Assembly: GCA_018334015.1 (NCBI GenBank)
Contig: JAGXTI010000024.1
Coordinates: forward strand, 1-64,000
From: Silanimonas sp.
GTDB lineage: Bacteria > Pseudomonadota > Gammaproteobacteria > Xanthomonadales > Xanthomonadaceae
Length of the DNA: 64,000 nucleotides
Direction of reading: 5' to 3'
Positions within the stretch are counted from its first letter, which is position 1. Every line of letters starts with the position of its first letter. The position numbers and the translations under genes were made by a program. The notes under the pieces are model-generated. The model did no database searches. It was not told where the DNA came from and saw nothing but the letters and a program-made list of their open reading frames with translations. Shown here one piece after another: positions 18,222-28,173 of this stretch.

Positions 18222-18785
18222 ATGAAGGCTTTCGAGATCAAGAAAGGCAATGTCGTCGAGCACAATGGCGGCGTCTGGCAGATTCGCGACATCGAGCGCA
18301 GCGCGCCGCAGGCCCGCGGCGGCAACGTCACCTTCCGATTCACGATGTACTCGGTGCCGGGCGGAGCCAAGCTCGACCTCAGCTTGCGCGCCGACGATGA
18401 ATTGAAGGACGTCGATCTGGTGCGCCGCGCGGCCAGCTTCTCGTACAAGGACGGCGAGGCCTTCGTCTTCCTCGACGACGAGGACTTCACCCCGTACACG
18501 CTCGACCCGGACGCCATCGGCGAGGCCGCGGGCTACATCACCGACGGCCTGGCCGGCTGCTACATCCAGACCATCGACGACGCGCCGGTCGCCCTGCAGC
18601 TGCCGGCCACGGTCATGCTCGAAGTGGTCGACACACCGCCCGAGATGAAGGGCGGCACCGCCACCAAGCGCCCGAAGCCGGCGCGCTTGAGCACCGGCAT
18701 CGAGATCATGGTGCCGGAGTACATCAGCAACGGCGAGAAGGTGCTGATCAACACCGCGACCGGCGAGTTCTCGGGCAGAGCCTGA
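18222..18785 (+). CDS. yeiP: Elongation factor P-like protein EfpL (YeiP)
   Basis: The 187-residue three-domain translation factor resembles EF-P and helps ribosomes past difficult proline-type motifs. The tip loop of domain I reads [11 protein letters not shown], with Arg32 at the place where classical EF-P has its modified Lys. This is the mark of the EfpL/YeiP branch, which works without lysylation. The C-terminus ([29 protein letters not shown]) is typical. It starts 8 nt after the dehydrogenase gene. Confidence 0.92.
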   Translation: MKAFEIKKGNVVEHNGGVWQIRDIERSAPQARGGNVTFRFTMYSVPGGAKLDLSLRADDELKDVDLVRRAASFSYKDGEAFVFLDDEDFTPYTLDPDAIGEAAGYITDGLAGCYIQTIDDAPVALQLPATVMLEVVDTPPEMKGGTATKRPKPARLSTGIEIMVPEYISNGEKVLINTATGEFSGRA

Positions 18786-18853
18786 TGCACGCCCGGGGAC
18801 GGCGAGCTGCCGCCCCCTGACAGGCCCGGCGCCGCCGCTTGCCGGTGGGCGTT

Positions 18854-18859
18854 TACACT
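18854..18859 (+). promoter_or_regulatory. Candidate -10 element for nhaC
   Basis: TACACT lies 31 nt before the nhaC ATG in the 105-nt gap after efpL. No good -35 was found. Confidence 0.4.
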
Positions 18860-18890
18860 CGGGCCTCCACCCTCCCCTGCGGCGACGCCG

Positions 18891-20369
18891 ATGTCTGAAC
18901 TCCCCTCCCTGCCGGCCACGGCCCGCGAACCGACGCTGCTGCAGGCCGTTGTGCCGATCCTCGTGCTGGTGCTGCTGCTCGCTGCCGGTGTGGCGCTGTT
19001 CGGAGCCGATGCCGCTTTTGGCGCCAACCAGGTCGCCTTGGTGCTTGCCGCCGCCATCGCCGGCCTGATCGGCTGGCGCAATGGCCTGAGTTGGGACGAG
19101 TTGCAGGGCGGCATCGTGCAGGGGGTGGGCGTCGCCATCGGTGCCATCTTCATCCTGCTGGCGGTGGGCGCGCTGATCGGGTCCTGGATCCTGGCCGGCA
19201 TCGTTCCGACCCTGATCCACTACGGGCTGCTGGTGCTCGATCCGAGCTGGTTCTATCCGGCCACCGCCCTGCTCTGCGCGGCGATTGCCATGACCATCGG
19301 CAGCTCCTGGACCACCGCCGGCACCATCGGTGTGGCACTGATGGGCGTGGCCGGTGGCCTCGGCATGGACCCCGCCATCACCGCCGGCGCGGTGATCTCG
19401 GGCGCCTATTTCGGCGACAAGATGTCGCCCCTTTCCGACACCACCAACCTTGCGCCGGCGGCGGCCGGCAGCGAGTTGTTCGCCCACATCCGCCACATGA
19501 CCTGGACCACGCTGCCCAGTTTCTTGCTGGCGGTGATCGGTTTCGCCCTGATCGGCGGTGCGGCCGACGATGCCGTGCCGGTGGTCGGCGATCTCTCGGC
19601 CAAGATGCGCGAGCACTTCACCCTGGGCCCGCACCTGCTCATCCCCCTGCTGGTGGTGCTGGTGATGGCCGCCCGCAAGGTTCCGGCCCTGCCCACCATC
19701 CTCGCCGGCGCCCTGCTGGGTGCGCTGTTCGCGGTGATCTTCCAGCCGCAGGCCGTGCAGACCCTGGCGGGTGAGGGTGTTTCCGGCGCCACCGCCTTGC
19801 TCAAGGGTGCGTGGATGGCACTGTTTGGCGGCTTCAAACTGGAATCCGGTGTGGCCGCGGTCGATTCGCTGCTGAGCCGGGGCGGCATGTCGAGCATGCT
19901 CAACACGATCTGGCTGATCCTCTGCGCCATGGCCTTCGGTGCGGTCATGGAGAAAGCCGGGCTGCTGGAACGGCTGATCCGCAGCGTGCTGGCGGCCGCG
20001 AAAAGCACCGGTTCCTTGATTGCCGCCACCCTGGTCACCGCCTTCGGCACCAACATCGTCACCGCCGACCAGTACATCGCGATCGTGCTGCCCGGTCGGC
20101 TCTACCGCAGCGAATACCAGAAGCGCGGATTGGCGCCGGTCAATCTGTCGCGGGCGCTGGAGGACGCCGGCACCCTGACCTCGCCACTGGTGCCCTGGAA
20201 CACCTGCGGCGCCTACATGGCCGCCACCCTCGGTGTGGCCACGCTGGACTACCTGCCCTACGCCCTGTTCAACCTGATCAACCCGATCCTGGCGCTGGTG
20301 CTGGGCTACCTGGGCTTCAAGATCCTGCGCTTGGCCGCCGATCAGGCGCGCCAGAGCGGCACACCCTGA
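18891..20369 (+). CDS. nhaC: NhaC-family Na+/H+ antiporter
   Basis: The 492-residue polytopic inner-membrane protein has about eleven hydrophobic segments starting at residue 18. Family marks are the glycine-rich AMTIGSSWTTAGTIGVA and the conserved ISGAYFGDKMSPLSDTTNLA, with acidic residues in membrane segments likely to bind the ion. TFGTN-like (TAFGTNIVTADQYIAIVLPG) and LEDAGTLTSPLVPWNTCGAYM are also characteristic. NhaC proteins exchange protons for sodium, sometimes for organic substrates such as malate. It is followed after 12 nt by an AbgT-family transporter. Confidence 0.92.
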   Translation: MSELPSLPATAREPTLLQAVVPILVLVLLLAAGVALFGADAAFGANQVALVLAAAIAGLIGWRNGLSWDELQGGIVQGVGVAIGAIFILLAVGALIGSWILAGIVPTLIHYGLLVLDPSWFYPATALLCAAIAMTIGSSWTTAGTIGVALMGVAGGLGMDPAITAGAVISGAYFGDKMSPLSDTTNLAPAAAGSELFAHIRHMTWTTLPSFLLAVIGFALIGGAADDAVPVVGDLSAKMREHFTLGPHLLIPLLVVLVMAARKVPALPTILAGALLGALFAVIFQPQAVQTLAGEGVSGATALLKGAWMALFGGFKLESGVAAVDSLLSRGGMSSMLNTIWLILCAMAFGAVMEKAGLLERLIRSVLAAAKSTGSLIAATLVTAFGTNIVTADQYIAIVLPGRLYRSEYQKRGLAPVNLSRALEDAGTLTSPLVPWNTCGAYMAATLGVATLDYLPYALFNLINPILALVLGYLGFKILRLAADQARQSGTP

Positions 20370-20381
20370 GGTCTCGCGACG

Positions 20382-22130
20382 ATGCCTATCCCCCGACAGC
20401 CCGGGCATCCCCGCCGCGGACCCCTCGACTGGATCGAATGGGCGGGCAACCGCCTGCCCGAGCCTACGCTGCTGTTCGCCCTGCTCGCCCTGGCGGTCAT
20501 CGTGCTGTCGGCTCTGGGCGCGGCCCTGGGCTGGCAGGTGCAGCCGGTGGAGCCGGTGCTGCAACTTGATCCGGCTGCGCCCGGCCTGCCGCCCGAACTG
20601 GTGCTGGTGCCGCAGGGTGCACCGCTTGAGCCACGCTCACTGCTGACCGTCGAGGGCATCTATTGGATGCTGTCCTCGATGCTGCGCAACTTCGCGGAGC
20701 AACCGGCCCTGCCGTTGATCTTCGTCGCGATGATCGGAATCGGCGCGGCCGAACGCCTGGGCCTGTTCGCCGCTCTGATGCGCTGGCTGGCCCCCATGAC
20801 CCCGATGCACCTGCTGACCCCGGCGGTGGTGTTCATCGGCGCCAATTCGGCGATCACCGCCGGCGCCAGTTACATCATCCTGCCGCCGCTGGCCGCCGCG
20901 CTTTACCTCGCGGTCGGGCGGCACCCGGTGGCCGGACTCGCGGCAGCTTTCGCCGGGGTGGCCGGCGGCTTCGGTGCCGGTTTCTTCCCGACCGGCACCG
21001 ACGCCGTGCTGACCGGTTTCGCCCAGGATGCGGCGAGGGTGATCGATCCCGGCTACACCGTGACCATCCTGCACAACTACTGGTTCACCATGGCCTCGTC
21101 GGTGGTGGTGATGCTGGGCGGCTGGTGGGTCACCGATCGCATCATCGAACCCCGGCTCAACCGTCTGCACGCGGCGGAGCGCCAGGGCGATGACCCCGAC
21201 ACCCTGCGCAAAATGGCGCTCTCGCCACGCGAACGCCAAGGCCTGTTCGCCGCCCTGCTCACGGCGGCGGCGATCCTCGCCGTGTTCCTGGCGATGGTGC
21301 TGCTCCCCGGCGCGCCTTTGCACGGTGATGGTCAGCCCCGCTTGGCCAACGACCGGGTGCTGGCGCAGCAGGCCGTACAGGTGCTGCCTGCCGGTGGGCC
21401 GGTGGCGGCCGATGCCGTCGTGCTGGCCGATGATCCCCTGACCGTCGTCGCCCAGGGCGCGCCACGCTTGACCGAATCGCCGGGCCCGCGCTGGTCGCAG
21501 GCGATCGTGCCCTTCATCCTGATCATCTTCCTCGTGCCCGGCCTGGTGTACGGCGTGATCACGCGGCAGTTGCGGAGCCAGATCGATCTCTCCGAAGCCC
21601 TGATGCAGGGCGTGCGCGATGTGGTGCCGGTGCTGGTGATCCTGTTCTTCCTCGCCCAATTCATCGCCTTCATGGCCTACAGCGGGCTGGACCGCATGCT
21701 GGCCTACAGCGGTGGCAGCCTGCTGTTCGGTGCCGACCTGCCGATACCGCTGCTGATCGTGGCCTTCGTGCTGGTGGTGGTGTTCGGCGATTTCGTCATG
21801 CCCGGCATGCTGAGCAAGTTCGGGGTGATGGCACCGATTTTCATCCCGATGTTCATGATCGTCGGCATGAGTCCGGAGTTGACCACCGCCGCCTACCGGA
21901 TCGGCGATTCGGTGGTGAACATCATCACGCCACTCAACTCCTACCTGCTGATCGTGTTGGCGGTGCTGCAGAAATACCGCCCGCGGGCCGGGGTCGGCAC
22001 CCTGATCGCCCTGATGCTGCCGTATTCGCTGGTGCTCGGCCTGTTCTGGACCGCCCTGCTGGTCGGCTGGTATTTCACCGGCCTGCCGCTGGGGCCGGGT
22101 GCTCCGCTGCTGCTCGCACCTGGCCCCTGA
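20382..22130 (+). CDS. abgT: AbgT-family transporter (p-aminobenzoyl-glutamate/antimetabolite)
   Basis: The 582-residue inner-membrane protein belongs to the AbgT family, known for uptake of p-aminobenzoyl-glutamate (E. coli AbgT) or export of sulfonamides (MtrF, YdaH). Family marks are the re-entrant segments GANSAITAGASYIILPPLAAA, AGGFGAGFFPTGTDAVLTG and the C-terminal RIGDSVVNIITPLNSYLLIVLAV. Typical members have about 510-520 residues. The extra length lies in two non-membrane loops, at about 50-90 and 305-370, rich in Pro, Ala and Val. It lies 12 nt after nhaC, possibly giving a sodium-linked transport pair. The substrate cannot be deduced. Confidence 0.88.
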   Translation: MPIPRQPGHPRRGPLDWIEWAGNRLPEPTLLFALLALAVIVLSALGAALGWQVQPVEPVLQLDPAAPGLPPELVLVPQGAPLEPRSLLTVEGIYWMLSSMLRNFAEQPALPLIFVAMIGIGAAERLGLFAALMRWLAPMTPMHLLTPAVVFIGANSAITAGASYIILPPLAAALYLAVGRHPVAGLAAAFAGVAGGFGAGFFPTGTDAVLTGFAQDAARVIDPGYTVTILHNYWFTMASSVVVMLGGWWVTDRIIEPRLNRLHAAERQGDDPDTLRKMALSPRERQGLFAALLTAAAILAVFLAMVLLPGAPLHGDGQPRLANDRVLAQQAVQVLPAGGPVAADAVVLADDPLTVVAQGAPRLTESPGPRWSQAIVPFILIIFLVPGLVYGVITRQLRSQIDLSEALMQGVRDVVPVLVILFFLAQFIAFMAYSGLDRMLAYSGGSLLFGADLPIPLLIVAFVLVVVFGDFVMPGMLSKFGVMAPIFIPMFMIVGMSPELTTAAYRIGDSVVNIITPLNSYLLIVLAVLQKYRPRAGVGTLIALMLPYSLVLGLFWTALLVGWYFTGLPLGPGAPLLLAPGP

Positions 22131-22149
22131 GTCGGCTCCGGCGGGGCAT

Positions 22150-23520
22150 TCAGTCCCGCGGGGCTTCGATGCCTTCGAGAGGGTCTTCGTCGCTTGGCGT
22201 GTCGGCGCCGGGCTCGCCCAGCAGGCGCCGCGTGGTGTCGGCGTCCAAGGCCTCGACGTCGCGCAACTTGCGTTCGATCGCGCGCGAGCGGACGCCGGCG
22301 CTGTCGATCACATTCGAAGCCTCATCGAGCTTCTTCTTGGTCTTGGCCAGCACTTCGCCGAACTTGCCGAACTCGGTACGCACCGCGCCCAGCACCTGCC
22401 AGACCTCAGAGCTGCGCTTCTCGATGGCGAAGGTGCGAAAGCCCATCCGCAGCGAGTTCAGCAGTGCGCTGAGCGTGGTCGGGCCGGCGATCACCACGCG
22501 GTGCTCGCGTTGTATGGCCTCGAACAAGCCCGGTCGCCGAAGCACTTCGGCGTAGAGGCCTTCCGTCGGCAGAAACAGCACGGCGAAATCGGTGCTGTGC
22601 GGTGGCGCGACGTACTTCTCGGTGATCTTCTTCGCCTCCTGCCGGATGCGCTGCTCCAGCGCCAGTCCGGCGGCGGCAGCGGCTTCGGCATCGGCCCGGT
22701 CCTGGGCATCGAGCAAGCGCTCGTAATCCTCACGCGGAAACTTGGCATCGATCGGCAGCCACACCGGAACATCGTCAGGGCCGGGCAGCTTCACCGCGAA
22801 CTCGACACGTTCGGCTGAGCCGGGCCGCGTCGCCACGTTGGCGGCGTACTGCTCGACCGTGAGCAATTCGCCGAGGATGGCACCAAGCTGTACTTCGCCG
22901 AACACGCCGCGGGTCTTGACGTTGCCGAGCACGCGCTTGAGGTCACCGACGCCGGTGGCGAGCGTGCGCATTTCGCCCAAGCCGGCGTGCACCTGCTCGA
23001 GCCGCTCGGACACCAGCTTGAAGCTCTCGCCGAGGCGGGTTTCCAGGGTGGCCTGGAGTTTCTCGTCGACGGTGGCGCGCATCTGCTCGAGCCGCGTTTC
23101 GTTGCTGTGCTGGATCGCCGCCATGCGCTCCTCCAGCGCCTCGCGACTGCGGGCGGCCTCGGCGGCCTGTTGTTCGCGCAGGGCCAGCATGGCGCGGTCG
23201 AGACGCTCCAGGGCCTGGCCCAGACGCTGCTCGAAGCCGTCGAAGCGGCGGCCCAGTGATTCGGCCAACTCACTGCGGCTGCTGCGCTGCTCCTCGCGCA
23301 GGCTGCGCTCGCTGCGTTCGCCGGCCTCGAAAAGGCTTTTCAGGCGGGTATCGAGGGCCTCGAGGCTGGCCTGCAACTGCTGGCGGGACTCGGCGGCGGC
23401 CTGGGCCGCGAGGGCTTCGGCGGTGCGACGGGCGGCGTCGCGCCGGAGCAGAGCAACACTCAGAATGAACAGAACCGCAAGCAGCAGCACTGCCAGCAGC
23501 AGCATCAAGGAATCGATCAT
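22150..23520 (-). CDS. rmuC: DNA recombination protein RmuC
   Basis: The 456-residue protein has one N-terminal membrane segment (about 4-22), a long coiled coil (about 30-190) and the RmuC catalytic-like core (about 200-420), with LGAILGELLTVEQYAANV, PIDAKFPREDYERLL and a FLPTEGLYAEVL segment. RmuC limits inversions at short repeats; the core resembles PD-(D/E)XK nucleases. ATG 23520 puts the hydrophobic segment right at the start. It is convergent with abgT. Confidence 0.93.
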   Translation of the reverse strand: MIDSLMLLLAVLLLAVLFILSVALLRRDAARRTAEALAAQAAAESRQQLQASLEALDTRLKSLFEAGERSERSLREEQRSSRSELAESLGRRFDGFEQRLGQALERLDRAMLALREQQAAEAARSREALEERMAAIQHSNETRLEQMRATVDEKLQATLETRLGESFKLVSERLEQVHAGLGEMRTLATGVGDLKRVLGNVKTRGVFGEVQLGAILGELLTVEQYAANVATRPGSAERVEFAVKLPGPDDVPVWLPIDAKFPREDYERLLDAQDRADAEAAAAAGLALEQRIRQEAKKITEKYVAPPHSTDFAVLFLPTEGLYAEVLRRPGLFEAIQREHRVVIAGPTTLSALLNSLRMGFRTFAIEKRSSEVWQVLGAVRTEFGKFGEVLAKTKKKLDEASNVIDSAGVRSRAIERKLRDVEALDADTTRRLLGEPGADTPSDEDPLEGIEAPRD

Positions 23521-23606
23521 CAAAACCCGCCTCCTCCGGTCACGCCGCAAGTGGCGGCGTGTCCAGCATTCTGGCAGGGCGGCGTCTCAGTCGCTGAGAC
23601 TTAGGC

Positions 23607-23918
23607 TCACTTGGCGACCCAGACCGCGCACCAGCCCTTGGGTTCGACGCTGAAGCCCGGCAAGGGCACGCAGCCTTCGGTGGCCGGGACGAACAGGCGA
23701 CAGTTGGCGCAGTTGCTGCCGGCCCTGAAGGCCGGATGGCTGGCGGCTTCGCTGGCGACCTTGACGTAGGCCAAAGCGCGGGCCTTGGGGTGGTCGACCG
23801 GAATGCGCGGCAGGCTGCTGGCGTAGGCCGGTGTTGAGGCGAAACGCATGGCGAGCGGGGCAGCCGCGGCGATGGCGGCGATCTGCAGGAAACGACGGCG
23901 GTGGGTGGTGGTGTCCAC
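23607..23918 (-). CDS. hip: High-potential iron-sulfur protein (HiPIP)
   Basis: The 103-residue periplasmic electron carrier has a twin-arginine signal ([20 protein letters not shown]) and then the four cluster cysteines in NCANCRLF...GCVPLPG...KGWCAVW, the HiPIP pattern for one [4Fe-4S] cluster. HiPIPs shuttle electrons between the cytochrome bc1 complex and oxidases or reaction centres. The start is GTG 23918, preceded by AGGGAGAG. The longer frame upstream would put 34 residues before the twin-arginine motif and is unlikely. Confidence 0.93.
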   Translation of the reverse strand: MDTTTHRRRFLQIAAIAAAAPLAMRFASTPAYASSLPRIPVDHPKARALAYVKVASEAASHPAFRAGSNCANCRLFVPATEGCVPLPGFSVEPKGWCAVWVAK

Positions 23919-24042
23919 GGGGCTCTCCCTTCGGGTTGGCGGAGCACAGTGTGCAAGCGGGCTTGTGCAGGCGGCTTGATGGAACGCAAGGCGATCGGGA
24001 ATGCGTCGCATCTCCGCCATGGCTCCTTCGCCCGCGCTTGCC

Positions 24043-24048
24043 TACACT
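24043..24048 (+). promoter_or_regulatory. -10 element of mtnB, leaderless spacing
   Basis: TACACT ends only 7 nt before the mtnB ATG at 24056. Transcription would start at or next to the A of the start codon, giving a leaderless mtnBDC mRNA. Confidence 0.5.
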
Positions 24049-24055
24049 TGCCGGC

Positions 24056-24691
24056 ATGAACACCCTGCCCTACGACCCGCACCGACTCGCCGAAGCCGCC
24101 GGCACCCTCATCACCCACTGCCGTGAGCTGGCCCAGCTTGGCCTCACGCCGGCGACCAGCAGCAATTTCTCGCAGCGGCTCGATGCCGGCCATTGCGCCA
24201 TCACCGTGTCCGGTCGCGACAAGGGCCGCCTGGTGCAGGACGACATCATGGTGGTCGATTTCGATGGCCGGCCGGTGGCCACCGACAAGCGCCCTTCGGC
24301 CGAAACCCTGCTGCACACCCAGCTCTACCGACGCTTCGGCGATGTCGGTTGCATTCTGCACACCCATTCGCGCACGCAGACCGTGGCTTCGCGGCTGTTC
24401 GCCGCCCGGGGTGAGGTGGTGTTCGCCGGCTACGAGCTGCAGAAAGCCTTCCGCGGCAACGACAGCCACGAGGCGGCGGTGCGCCTGCCGGTCTTGCCGA
24501 ACTCGCAGGACATGCCGACCTTGGCCGCGATGGTGGAGGCCGAGATCGGGCGCGGCCCGCTCTGGGGCTACTTGATCGAAGGCCACGGGCTCTACGCCTG
24601 GGGCCGCGACATGGCCGAGGCTCGACGCCATCTTGACGCCTTCGAATTTCTGCTTGGCTGTGAACTCGACCTGAGGAGACTGAGCCCATGA
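24056..24691 (+). CDS. mtnB: Methylthioribulose-1-phosphate dehydratase
   Basis: The 211-residue class II aldolase-fold enzyme removes water from methylthioribulose-1-phosphate in methionine salvage. Zinc ligands are visible in LHTHSRT (His pair) and EGHGLYAWG (third His). The substrate region [11 protein letters not shown] and the TVSGRDKG segment are typical. ATG 24056 was chosen over the longer frame because a -10 hexamer lies directly before it and the family N-terminus fits. It overlaps mtnD by four bases. Confidence 0.94.
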   Translation: MNTLPYDPHRLAEAAGTLITHCRELAQLGLTPATSSNFSQRLDAGHCAITVSGRDKGRLVQDDIMVVDFDGRPVATDKRPSAETLLHTQLYRRFGDVGCILHTHSRTQTVASRLFAARGEVVFAGYELQKAFRGNDSHEAAVRLPVLPNSQDMPTLAAMVEAEIGRGPLWGYLIEGHGLYAWGRDMAEARRHLDAFEFLLGCELDLRRLSP

Positions 24692-25251
24692 GCCGCATCC
24701 GCATCTTCGACGACAACGACCCGAGCCGCGTGCTCGTTGAGCACCACCAGCACGCCGAGATCGCCGAGGCCCTGGCCGAGGTCGGCGTGCGCTTCGAGCA
24801 ATGGCAGGCCCGGACCACGCTCTCGCCGGGCGCCAGCCCGGACGAGGTGATCGCCGCCTACCGTGGCGACATCGACCGGCTGATGGCCGAGGGCGGTTAC
24901 CAGGCGGTCGATGTGATCAGCCTGAAGCCCGACCACCCGCAGAAGGACGAACTGCGCCAGAAGTTCCTGAATGAGCACACCCATGCCGAGGATGAGGTGC
25001 GCTTTTTCGTCGCCGGCTCCGGCTTGTTCACCCTGCATCTCGGCAACCGGGTTTACGAGGTGCTTTGCGAGGGCGGCGACCTGATCGGCGTGCCTGCCGG
25101 CACCACGCACTGGTTCGACATGGGGCCGGAGCCCTTCTTCATCGCCATCCGCCTGTTCATCAATCCGGCGGGCTGGGTGGCGAACTTCACCGGCAGCGAC
25201 ATCGCCCAGCGCTTCCCGCGCTACGAGCGCGGCCAGGCCCTCGCGGCATGA
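24688..25251 (+). CDS. mtnD: Acireductone dioxygenase
   Basis: The 187-residue cupin oxidises acireductone to the 2-oxo acid precursor of methionine (Fe form) or to methylthiopropionate (Ni form). Metal ligands are in [14 protein letters not shown] (H-x-H-x4-E) and the later GTTHWFDMG (His). It overlaps mtnB and mtnC by the ATGA arrangement, so the three are translated together. mtnA, mtnK and mtnP are not in the window. Confidence 0.94.
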   Translation: MSRIRIFDDNDPSRVLVEHHQHAEIAEALAEVGVRFEQWQARTTLSPGASPDEVIAAYRGDIDRLMAEGGYQAVDVISLKPDHPQKDELRQKFLNEHTHAEDEVRFFVAGSGLFTLHLGNRVYEVLCEGGDLIGVPAGTTHWFDMGPEPFFIAIRLFINPAGWVANFTGSDIAQRFPRYERGQALAA

Positions 25252-25943
25252 CCGTCATTCTCACCGACATCGAAGGCACCACCAGCAGCATCGCCTTCGT
25301 CAAGGACGTGCTGTTCCCCTACGCCCGCGCCGCACTGCCGGGCTTTGTCGAGGCGCGCCGGCACGAGCCGGAGATCCGCCGCTGGCTGGATGCCGTGGCA
25401 CTGGAATTGGGCCAATCCCTTGCCGGCCCGAGCGACGAGGCGGCGGTGCAACAGCTGCTGGCTTGGATCGACGAGGACCGCAAGCACACCGCGCTCAAGG
25501 CCATCCAGGGCCTGCTCTGGAAAGAGGGCTATGCCTTGGGCGACTACCGCGCCCATGTCTACCCCGATGCGGTCGAGGCCCTACGCCGCTGGAAGGCCGC
25601 CGGCCATCCGCTCTACGTCTATTCCTCGGGCTCGGTGCAGGCGCAGGTCTTGTTCTTCGCGCACTCCGATGCCGGTGATCTGAGTGGTTTGTTCTCCGGC
25701 CATTTCGACACCGGCATCGGCGGCAAGCGCGAAGCCACGAGCTACCGCCACATCGCCGCCGACATCGGCGTGGCGCCTTCGCACCTGCTGTTCCTGTCGG
25801 ATGTGGTCGAAGAACTCGATGCCGCCCGCGAGGCCGGTCTGCGCACCGTGCTGGTGGATCGCCGCAGCGACTACCCGGAGCCACGCAGCGAAGCGGCCCA
25901 CGGTCATCCTCGCGTCGAGCATTTCAACGACATCCAGCCCTGA
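25248..25943 (+). CDS. mtnC: Enolase-phosphatase E1
   Basis: The 231-residue HAD-family enzyme carries out both enolisation and dephosphorylation of diketo-methylthiopentyl-1-phosphate to acireductone. The HAD nucleophile motif is [10 protein letters not shown] near the start. Motif II is [11 protein letters not shown] and the Mg-binding motif is [15 protein letters not shown] 25248 overlaps the mtnD stop. The gene is convergent with hisIE, with a 50-nt gap and no clear terminator. Confidence 0.94.
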   Translation: MTVILTDIEGTTSSIAFVKDVLFPYARAALPGFVEARRHEPEIRRWLDAVALELGQSLAGPSDEAAVQQLLAWIDEDRKHTALKAIQGLLWKEGYALGDYRAHVYPDAVEALRRWKAAGHPLYVYSSGSVQAQVLFFAHSDAGDLSGLFSGHFDTGIGGKREATSYRHIAADIGVAPSHLLFLSDVVEELDAAREAGLRTVLVDRRSDYPEPRSEAAHGHPRVEHFNDIQP

Positions 25944-25993
25944 GCGCGGGATCGGCGCGGTCAGGTTGCGGGCCCGATGCTCTCGCGCTGCTT

Positions 25994-26647
25994 TCAGCCG
26001 CTGGGGCGGCTGCGATGGCGTGCCGCCAGCACCCGTTCAAGCTCGGCAAGGCCCAAGCCGCGGGCGCGCAGCCCGACCAGGGCGTGGAAAACGAGATCGG
26101 CGGTTTCGTCGAGCACGGCCGCATCGTCTTGCGCCACCAGGGCCAGGGCGGTCTCGACGCCTTCCTCGCCCACCTTCTGGGCGATGCGGCGCAGGCCGGC
26201 TTCGAAGAGCGAGCTGCTGTAGCTGCCCGGCGGCCGTTCGCGCTGGCGCTGGGCGAGGGTCGCATCGAGTTCGGCGAGCACGCCGCCGGGGGCCGTGGCG
26301 AAACAGCTGGCGCGCTTCAAATGGCAGGTGGGGCCGTGCGGAATCGCCTGCACCAGCAGGGCGTCGGCATCGCAGTCGCTGTCGATGCCGACCAGTTCCA
26401 GCACATCGCCCGAGCTCTCGCCCTTCATCCACAGCCGGTTCTTGCTGCGGCTGAAGAAGGTGACTTTGCCGCTGGCCAGGGTGGCTTCGAGGGCGGCGCG
26501 ATCCATGTAACCCAGCATCAGCACGCGCTGGCAGCGGGCGTCCTGGACGATGGCCGGCAGCAAGCCGCCTAGCTTGTTGAAATCGAGGGTATCCAGATCG
26601 AAGTCATGGCCGATCGGCCCAGCCGGCGAGCAGGAGGGTTCAGTCAT
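25994..26647 (-). CDS. hisI: Bifunctional phosphoribosyl-AMP cyclohydrolase / phosphoribosyl-ATP pyrophosphatase
   Basis: The 217-residue HisIE fusion catalyses steps 2 and 3 of histidine synthesis. The HisI half (about 20-120) shows [29 protein letters not shown] and the metal-binding [10 protein letters not shown] and [12 protein letters not shown]. The HisE half (about 125-210) shows [16 protein letters not shown] and DETADLVFH. It is the last gene of the his operon; its start overlaps the hisF stop by 8 nt. Confidence 0.95.
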   Translation of the reverse strand: MTEPSCSPAGPIGHDFDLDTLDFNKLGGLLPAIVQDARCQRVLMLGYMDRAALEATLASGKVTFFSRSKNRLWMKGESSGDVLELVGIDSDCDADALLVQAIPHGPTCHLKRASCFATAPGGVLAELDATLAQRQRERPPGSYSSSLFEAGLRRIAQKVGEEGVETALALVAQDDAAVLDETADLVFHALVGLRARGLGLAELERVLAARHRSRPSG

Positions 26648-27413
26648 GGCGCACCTCGATGCCGGCCTGCTGCAGCCGGGTTTTCAGTTCGGGAATCGAC
26701 ACGGTCCCGGCGTGGAAGACCGAGGCGGCGAGAGCGGCATCGACGTCGGCCCGGTGGAACACTTCGATGAAATGCTCGATGGCACCGGCACCGCCCGAGG
26801 CCACCAGCGGAACCCGGCACCGGCCCCGCACGGCGGCCAGTTGTTCGAGATCGAAACCGGCTCGGGCACCATCGCTGCCCATGCAGTTGAGCACGATCTC
26901 GCCGGCCCCGCGTTGCTGCGCCTCGGTCACCCAGTCCAGCGTGCGGCGGCCCAGCGCCTTCGTCTTCGAGGGATCACCGGTGTACTGGCGTACGCGCCAT
27001 TCGCCGTCCTCATCCCGGAGCGAATCGATGCCGACAACGACGCACTGCACGCCGAAGGCGGCGGCGAGCTCATCGATCAGCGCAGGACGCTCCAGGGCCG
27101 GGGAATTGATCGAGATCTTGTCGGCGCCGGCATTGAGCACGACGCGGGCGTCTTCGACCGAGCGGATGCCGCCGGCCACGCAGAACGGGATGTCGATGAG
27201 GCGCGCCACCCGCTCCACCCAGTCGCGTTCGACACGACGGCCTTCCGGGCTGGCGGTGATGTCATAGAACACCAGCTCGTCGGCTCCTTCGTCGCGGTAA
27301 CGGAGGGCGAGCGACTCGATGCCGCCGACCACCACGTGATCGCGGAAACGCAGGCCTTTGACCACCTGGCCATCGCGCACATCGAGGCAGGGAATGAGGC
27401 GGCGGGCGAGCAT
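26640..27413 (-). CDS. hisF: Imidazole glycerol phosphate synthase, cyclase subunit
   Basis: The 257-residue (beta/alpha)8 barrel closes the imidazole ring with ammonia delivered by HisH. The N-terminal [16 protein letters not shown] carries the catalytic Asp; the second half shows [20 protein letters not shown] and the phosphate site [12 protein letters not shown]. The start overlaps the hisA stop by one base (TGATG). Confidence 0.96.
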   Translation of the reverse strand: MLARRLIPCLDVRDGQVVKGLRFRDHVVVGGIESLALRYRDEGADELVFYDITASPEGRRVERDWVERVARLIDIPFCVAGGIRSVEDARVVLNAGADKISINSPALERPALIDELAAAFGVQCVVVGIDSLRDEDGEWRVRQYTGDPSKTKALGRRTLDWVTEAQQRGAGEIVLNCMGSDGARAGFDLEQLAAVRGRCRVPLVASGGAGAIEHFIEVFHRADVDAALAASVFHAGTVSIPELKTRLQQAGIEVRHD

Positions 27414-28165
27414 CAGGCCTGCACCTGCGAAATCGCGGCCAGCGCTTCAGCCATGCTGAAACGGCCTTCGAGCAGGGCCTTGCCGAGGATCACGCCGTCC
27501 GCCCCGACCGCATGGGCGGCCTGCAGCTCATCGAGGCTCGCCACACCGCCCGAGGCCTGCACCGCCACACCGGGAAATGCGCTGGCCAGCGAGCGGTAGA
27601 GCTCGAGGTTCAGACCGGCCAGCATGCCGTCGCGGGCGATGTCGGTGCAGAGCAGATGGCGCAGTCCGGCATCGGCATAAGGTCTGAGCAGATCGAACAG
27701 GGCGAGTCCAGAGCTTTCGGTCCAGCCCTGCACCGGCAGGCGGAACACGCCATCGGCATCGGCACGGGCATCGAGAGCGATGGTGAGCCGCTCGCTGCCG
27801 AAACGTTCCAGCCAGCCGATCACACGTTGCGGCTGGCGCACCGCCTGGGTGCCGATGACGACACGATCGGCACCGGCATCGAGAAGGGCATCGATCGCAG
27901 CCAAGTCGCGCACGCCGCCACCGGTCTGCACCTTCAGTGGGGTTTCGCGGCGGATTGCGGCAAGCAGCGTGGTGAGCGTGTAGCCGCCGGCTTTGGCCGC
28001 ATCAAGATCGACAAGATGCAGCCAGCTCGCACCCGCCTCGGCATAGCGCAGGGCCCGTTCGAGCGGGTCTTCGGCGTAACGGGTCTCGGCGGCGTAATCG
28101 CCTTGGCGTAGGCGGACAACGCGGCCCTCGCGGACGTCGATGGCGGGGTAAAGGGTGAACGCCAC
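27413..28165 (-). CDS. hisA: ProFAR isomerase
   Basis: The 250-residue (beta/alpha)8 barrel isomerises the aminoaldose ProFAR to PRFAR. Landmarks are [19 protein letters not shown] with the catalytic Asp, [10 protein letters not shown] and [12 protein letters not shown]. The start is GTG 28165, with AGAGG a few nt upstream, 8 nt after the hisH stop. The ATG further upstream lies inside hisH and is not used. Confidence 0.95.
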   Translation of the reverse strand: MAFTLYPAIDVREGRVVRLRQGDYAAETRYAEDPLERALRYAEAGASWLHLVDLDAAKAGGYTLTTLLAAIRRETPLKVQTGGGVRDLAAIDALLDAGADRVVIGTQAVRQPQRVIGWLERFGSERLTIALDARADADGVFRLPVQGWTESSGLALFDLLRPYADAGLRHLLCTDIARDGMLAGLNLELYRSLASAFPGVAVQASGGVASLDELQAAHAVGADGVILGKALLEGRFSMAEALAAISQVQA

Positions 28166-28173
28166 GGTGACCT

